Positions 5,751-8,341 of a DNA stretch of 8,341 nucleotides are shown piece after piece (position 1 is the first letter of the stretch; each line of letters begins with the position of its first letter). A program made the translations under genes and the position numbers. The stretch covers positions 1-8,341 of the forward strand of contig JAYRWN010000162.1 in NCBI GenBank assembly GCA_041917975.1. The letters are read 5' to 3'. The stretch comes from JAYRWN01 sp041917975 (GTDB taxonomy: Bacteria > Bacteroidota > Bacteroidia > Chitinophagales > Saprospiraceae). Below the pieces are notes generated by a model that made no database searches, had not been told where the DNA came from, and saw nothing but the letters and a program-made list of their open reading frames with translations.

Positions 5751-8153
5751 TCATTGGCCATTGTTAAAAAGATTGTCCAGGAATTTTTTTAACCCTTCAT
5801 TCTTGCGCCGCTCGCGACGGGCTTGACGACGTTCTTTCGGAGGGAGTTTGCTGATAGAGTCTGGCTCCAGGTATTCCCCTTCGTTTTCAAGAGTCAAAGA
5901 ATCTAAAGGAAAAGGCTGCCAATCCGGAAGAAAGTCATCACAATCCCAATCATAAGAATAAGCATCGCTTAACGCATTAAAATACTGACCGCTGTACTTC
6001 CCCTTACGGGCGGCTTTCTGAAAAAACATCGCCCAGATTGGCAGAGCAGTGTAAGCACCCTGACCTTGATTCAGGTTGCGAAAGCGCACTAATGGCGACT
6101 CTCCCCCTACCCATGCTCCGGCTACCAGCCCGGGATTAAACCCTATAAACCAGCCGTCAGCATGAGACTGGGTTGTGCCTGTTTTGCCAGCTAAGTCACC
6201 AGGAACAGCATACGCAGAGCGGGCCGCGGCTCCAGTACCACGGTTGACCACATTTTCCAGCATGTGGGTTAAGGCCACGGCATGCTCTTCCAGCATCGCC
6301 TCAAAACTGCCGGCAACCGGTGCTTTATAGATTTCATTACCGGTATAATCCTCTATTTTTATCAGGTAATGCAACTTCCGGCCCAGCCCTTTATTAGCAA
6401 TGGCCTGATACATTTGTACCATCTCCCATAAGGAGCATTCCGCGGTACCTAAAAATAAAGATGGTACTTTAGGTAGCGCAGATTCGATACCTAACCGGCG
6501 TGCCAGTTGCCGCACCGAATCCACCCCTAGTTCCATCCCCAGGGCTACAGTAACCGTGTTGACCGACTTGGCTAAGGCACCTTGTAAAGAATACATGCCG
6601 CCATAATTTTCATCGGCGTTGCCTGGTGCCCAATTGTCATATTCCGGATAGGTAATAAGTTGATTATCAAAATAATCACATGGACTGTAACCGCTGATTA
6701 AAGCTTGACCGTAGACCACCGGTTTAAAAGCCGAACCTACCTGTCGACGCGCCTTGACGTGATCGTATTGAAAATATTTGGAATGACTCCCTCCTACCCA
6801 AGCCTTGATAGCCCCGGTCTTGACATCTGCTGCCAGAAAACCTGCTTGTAGCATACCAAAGTAATATTTAAGAGAATCCAGGGGAGTCCAGGTTTTGATC
6901 GTGGTACTGTCCCAACTGAATACCGACATGGAGCGGGGAGTGGTTAAAATTTGTTTTATTGCCACCTCAGAAAGTCCGGCGTCAGCGTATCTTTTATACA
7001 CTTCGGTCTTAGGTAAAGCCTCCACCCAAAACTTATCTTCCATCCAGGGGGCGCCCTTGCGCCAGTGTTGGTTAAACTCCCGTTGCAAACGGGTGAGTTG
7101 TTTGACGACCGCCTGTTCTGCTGTTTGTTGCAGATCATGATCCAGGGTAGTGTATATTTTTAATCCGTCGGTATAAAGGTTATATTTTTTACCAGTGTCT
7201 TTTTCTATTTGAGCTAAGATCTCCAGCAATTCCAGCCGAAGGTGTTCACGAAAATAGGTGGCTGGACCGTCGTGATGGCCTTCCTGTACGTATTGGATAG
7301 TCACTGGCAGTTCTTGGAGCGAGTCCACTGAGGCGCTATCTAGAACATTATTTTTAAGCATTTGCTGGAGGACTACATTACGCCGTTCACGAGCCCGTTC
7401 TTCGTTTTGGGCCGGGTGATAAAACGTCGTAGCTTTCAGCATACCCACTAACAACGCCGCTTCTTCTGCCTTCAGATCTTCCAATGGCCGGTTGAATAAT
7501 TGTTTAACCGCCGTTTTTATTCCATAAGCATTCCCTCCGAAAGATACTGTGTTAAGGTATAACGTGACAATTTCGCTTTTGGAGAAAATGCGCTCCATCC
7601 TACGGGCAGTGATAATCTCACGGAATTTATTGATGGGTAGAGCAAAAAACCAGTAGTTCTTGCGGGGAAATAAATTTTTTGCCAGTTGCTGAGTGATGGT
7701 ACTTCCTCCTCCGGAAGACCTTTTTTGTAATAACAACGATTTTACGGCTACCCGCCCCCAGGAACGCCAGTCGATGCCCCGGTGCTGCATAAAACGTTCG
7801 TCTTCTGTGGCGATTAAAGCAGTAATCACATGGGGAGAAATTTCTTCGAAGGTGGCATTCGTGCGGTTTTCTATAAAGTATTTTCCGATGATTTGATTGC
7901 GGTCACCCATGACCAGGCTTGCTAAAGGATTACTGATTGACCTCAGTTCACTTTTATTGGGCAAGTGGCCAAATAGTCCCAGCCACACACAGAACAAGAG
8001 TAAAAGAAACCAAGCGACTATCCCTCCGGCGAAGTAAATACCATATAGCCCGGCTTTGCGGGGCGTCATGGTTTTCCATTCGTTTATCACCCATGTTTTA
8101 AACTTGTAATAATGAAAGATGATCTTCTCTTTAATAAAATGCAAGTTTTTCAT
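5751..8153 (-). CDS. class A penicillin-binding protein (PBP1A-like peptidoglycan glycosyltransferase/transpeptidase)
   Basis: The 800-residue product builds and crosslinks peptidoglycan at the outer face of the inner membrane. After about 35 cytoplasmic residues a single membrane anchor spans roughly 36-61. The GT51 domain follows: EDERFMQHRGID (117-128) with catalytic Glu117, GGSTITQQLAKN (149-160), the KFRE block with the second Glu179, and IVTLYLNTVSFGGNAYGI (195-212). The transpeptidase domain has all three motifs: SAFK (Ser474, Lys477) in RRQVGSAFKPVVYG, SVN (530-532) and KTGTT (657-661). Both activities should therefore be intact. The C-terminus is a strongly basic tail (KERRQARRERRKNEGLKKF, 773-791) expected in the periplasm. 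Length is normal for the family. The upstream partial gene ends 28 bases before the start and the E1 gene begins 33 bases after the stop, all on the same strand. Confidence 0.96.
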   Translation of the reverse strand: MKNLHFIKEKIIFHYYKFKTWVINEWKTMTPRKAGLYGIYFAGGIVAWFLLLLFCVWLGLFGHLPNKSELRSISNPLASLVMGDRNQIIGKYFIENRTNATFEEISPHVITALIATEDERFMQHRGIDWRSWGRVAVKSLLLQKRSSGGGSTITQQLAKNLFPRKNYWFFALPINKFREIITARRMERIFSKSEIVTLYLNTVSFGGNAYGIKTAVKQLFNRPLEDLKAEEAALLVGMLKATTFYHPAQNEERARERRNVVLQQMLKNNVLDSASVDSLQELPVTIQYVQEGHHDGPATYFREHLRLELLEILAQIEKDTGKKYNLYTDGLKIYTTLDHDLQQTAEQAVVKQLTRLQREFNQHWRKGAPWMEDKFWVEALPKTEVYKRYADAGLSEVAIKQILTTPRSMSVFSWDSTTIKTWTPLDSLKYYFGMLQAGFLAADVKTGAIKAWVGGSHSKYFQYDHVKARRQVGSAFKPVVYGQALISGYSPCDYFDNQLITYPEYDNWAPGNADENYGGMYSLQGALAKSVNTVTVALGMELGVDSVRQLARRLGIESALPKVPSLFLGTAECSLWEMVQMYQAIANKGLGRKLHYLIKIEDYTGNEIYKAPVAGSFEAMLEEHAVALTHMLENVVNRGTGAAARSAYAVPGDLAGKTGTTQSHADGWFIGFNPGLVAGAWVGGESPLVRFRNLNQGQGAYTALPIWAMFFQKAARKGKYSGQYFNALSDAYSYDWDCDDFLPDWQPFPLDSLTLENEGEYLEPDSISKLPPKERRQARRERRKNEGLKKFLDNLFNNGQ

Positions 8154-8181
8154 GATTTTTGAAAACGCTCCGGAGATGGGT

Positions 8182-8341
8182 TTATTTTAATATGCTGCGC
8201 AGAATATCCGGTGAATGCAATTCACCAAAATTTTCCACATGCAGTTTTAAATATAAGACGACCTGGCCAAATAGTTGATGACGCAGCCCACCTTTATTCT
8301 CAATTTGCGTATAGCTAAGCCAGTCAGCTTGTAAATAATCC
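8182..8341 (-). CDS. C-terminal fragment of an unrecognised protein (runs off the window end)
   Basis: An open frame on the minus strand enters from the right edge (first whole codon at 8340-8338) and ends with TAA at 8184-8182, giving 52 residues that start DYLQADWLSYTQIENKGG and end HSPDILRSILK. The fragment has no stop, mixes hydrophobic strand-like (GQVVLYLKLHV) and polar stretches, and lies on the same strand 28 bases before the penicillin-binding protein gene, so it is probably the real 3' end of an upstream operon gene. I do not recognise the family. The gene in this place is gldH in many Bacteroidota, but this C-terminus does not look like GldH to me. Confidence 0.6.
   Translation of the reverse strand, partial: DYLQADWLSYTQIENKGGLRHQLFGQVVLYLKLHVENFGELHSPDILRSILK

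Noticed and set aside
6895..7140. Short open frames on both strands inside the penicillin-binding protein gene
   Set aside because: They overlap the intact 800-residue frame with all catalytic motifs, and their translations are low-quality shadow peptides.

Overview
The window looks like a chromosomal segment of a member of the Bacteroidota. The evidence is a DUF5606 protein (a family I know only from that phylum), a class A penicillin-binding protein and a fused alpha/beta E1 dehydrogenase of the Bacteroidota type, tight gene packing and few Shine-Dalgarno-like sites. I cannot fix the genus. No phage, transposase, CRISPR or conjugation genes are visible.

Positions 1-850, small-RNA end. A tRNA-Ile(GAT) gene and a tRNA-Ala(TGC) gene lie on the plus strand. 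This pair is classically found in the 16S-23S rRNA spacer. Between them sits a short AT-rich gene for a four-helix bundle protein of the 23S rRNA intervening-sequence (IVP/S23) family. The gene is bracketed by GT-rich and AC-rich arms that are largely complementary, so the transcript could fold into a long stem that presents the coding sequence as a loop between the two tRNAs. After tRNA-Ala comes a strong intrinsic terminator and then a gene on the opposite strand, so no 23S gene follows. This is the most unusual part of the window.

Positions 797-2509, small metabolic and stress genes. A minus-strand OsmC-type peroxiredoxin has its own terminator. Divergent from it is a plus-strand pair: a lipoprotein with a DUF4440/NTF2-like fold, and a short-chain dehydrogenase that closely resembles dihydropteridine reductase, including the missing catalytic serine.

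Positions 2530-8341, a tightly packed minus-strand gene train. In transcription order it contains the 3' end of an unrecognised gene, a bifunctional class A penicillin-binding protein, a 666-residue fused E1 alpha/beta 2-oxoacid dehydrogenase, a DUF5606 protein and a family 2 glycosyltransferase. Gaps of 1 to 33 bases suggest co-transcription. It mixes envelope synthesis (penicillin-binding protein, possibly the glycosyltransferase) with central carbon metabolism (E1). No E2 or E3 subunit is present, so the E1 must work with partners encoded elsewhere. The train converges on the dehydrogenase gene at about 2510-2530 without an obvious terminator.
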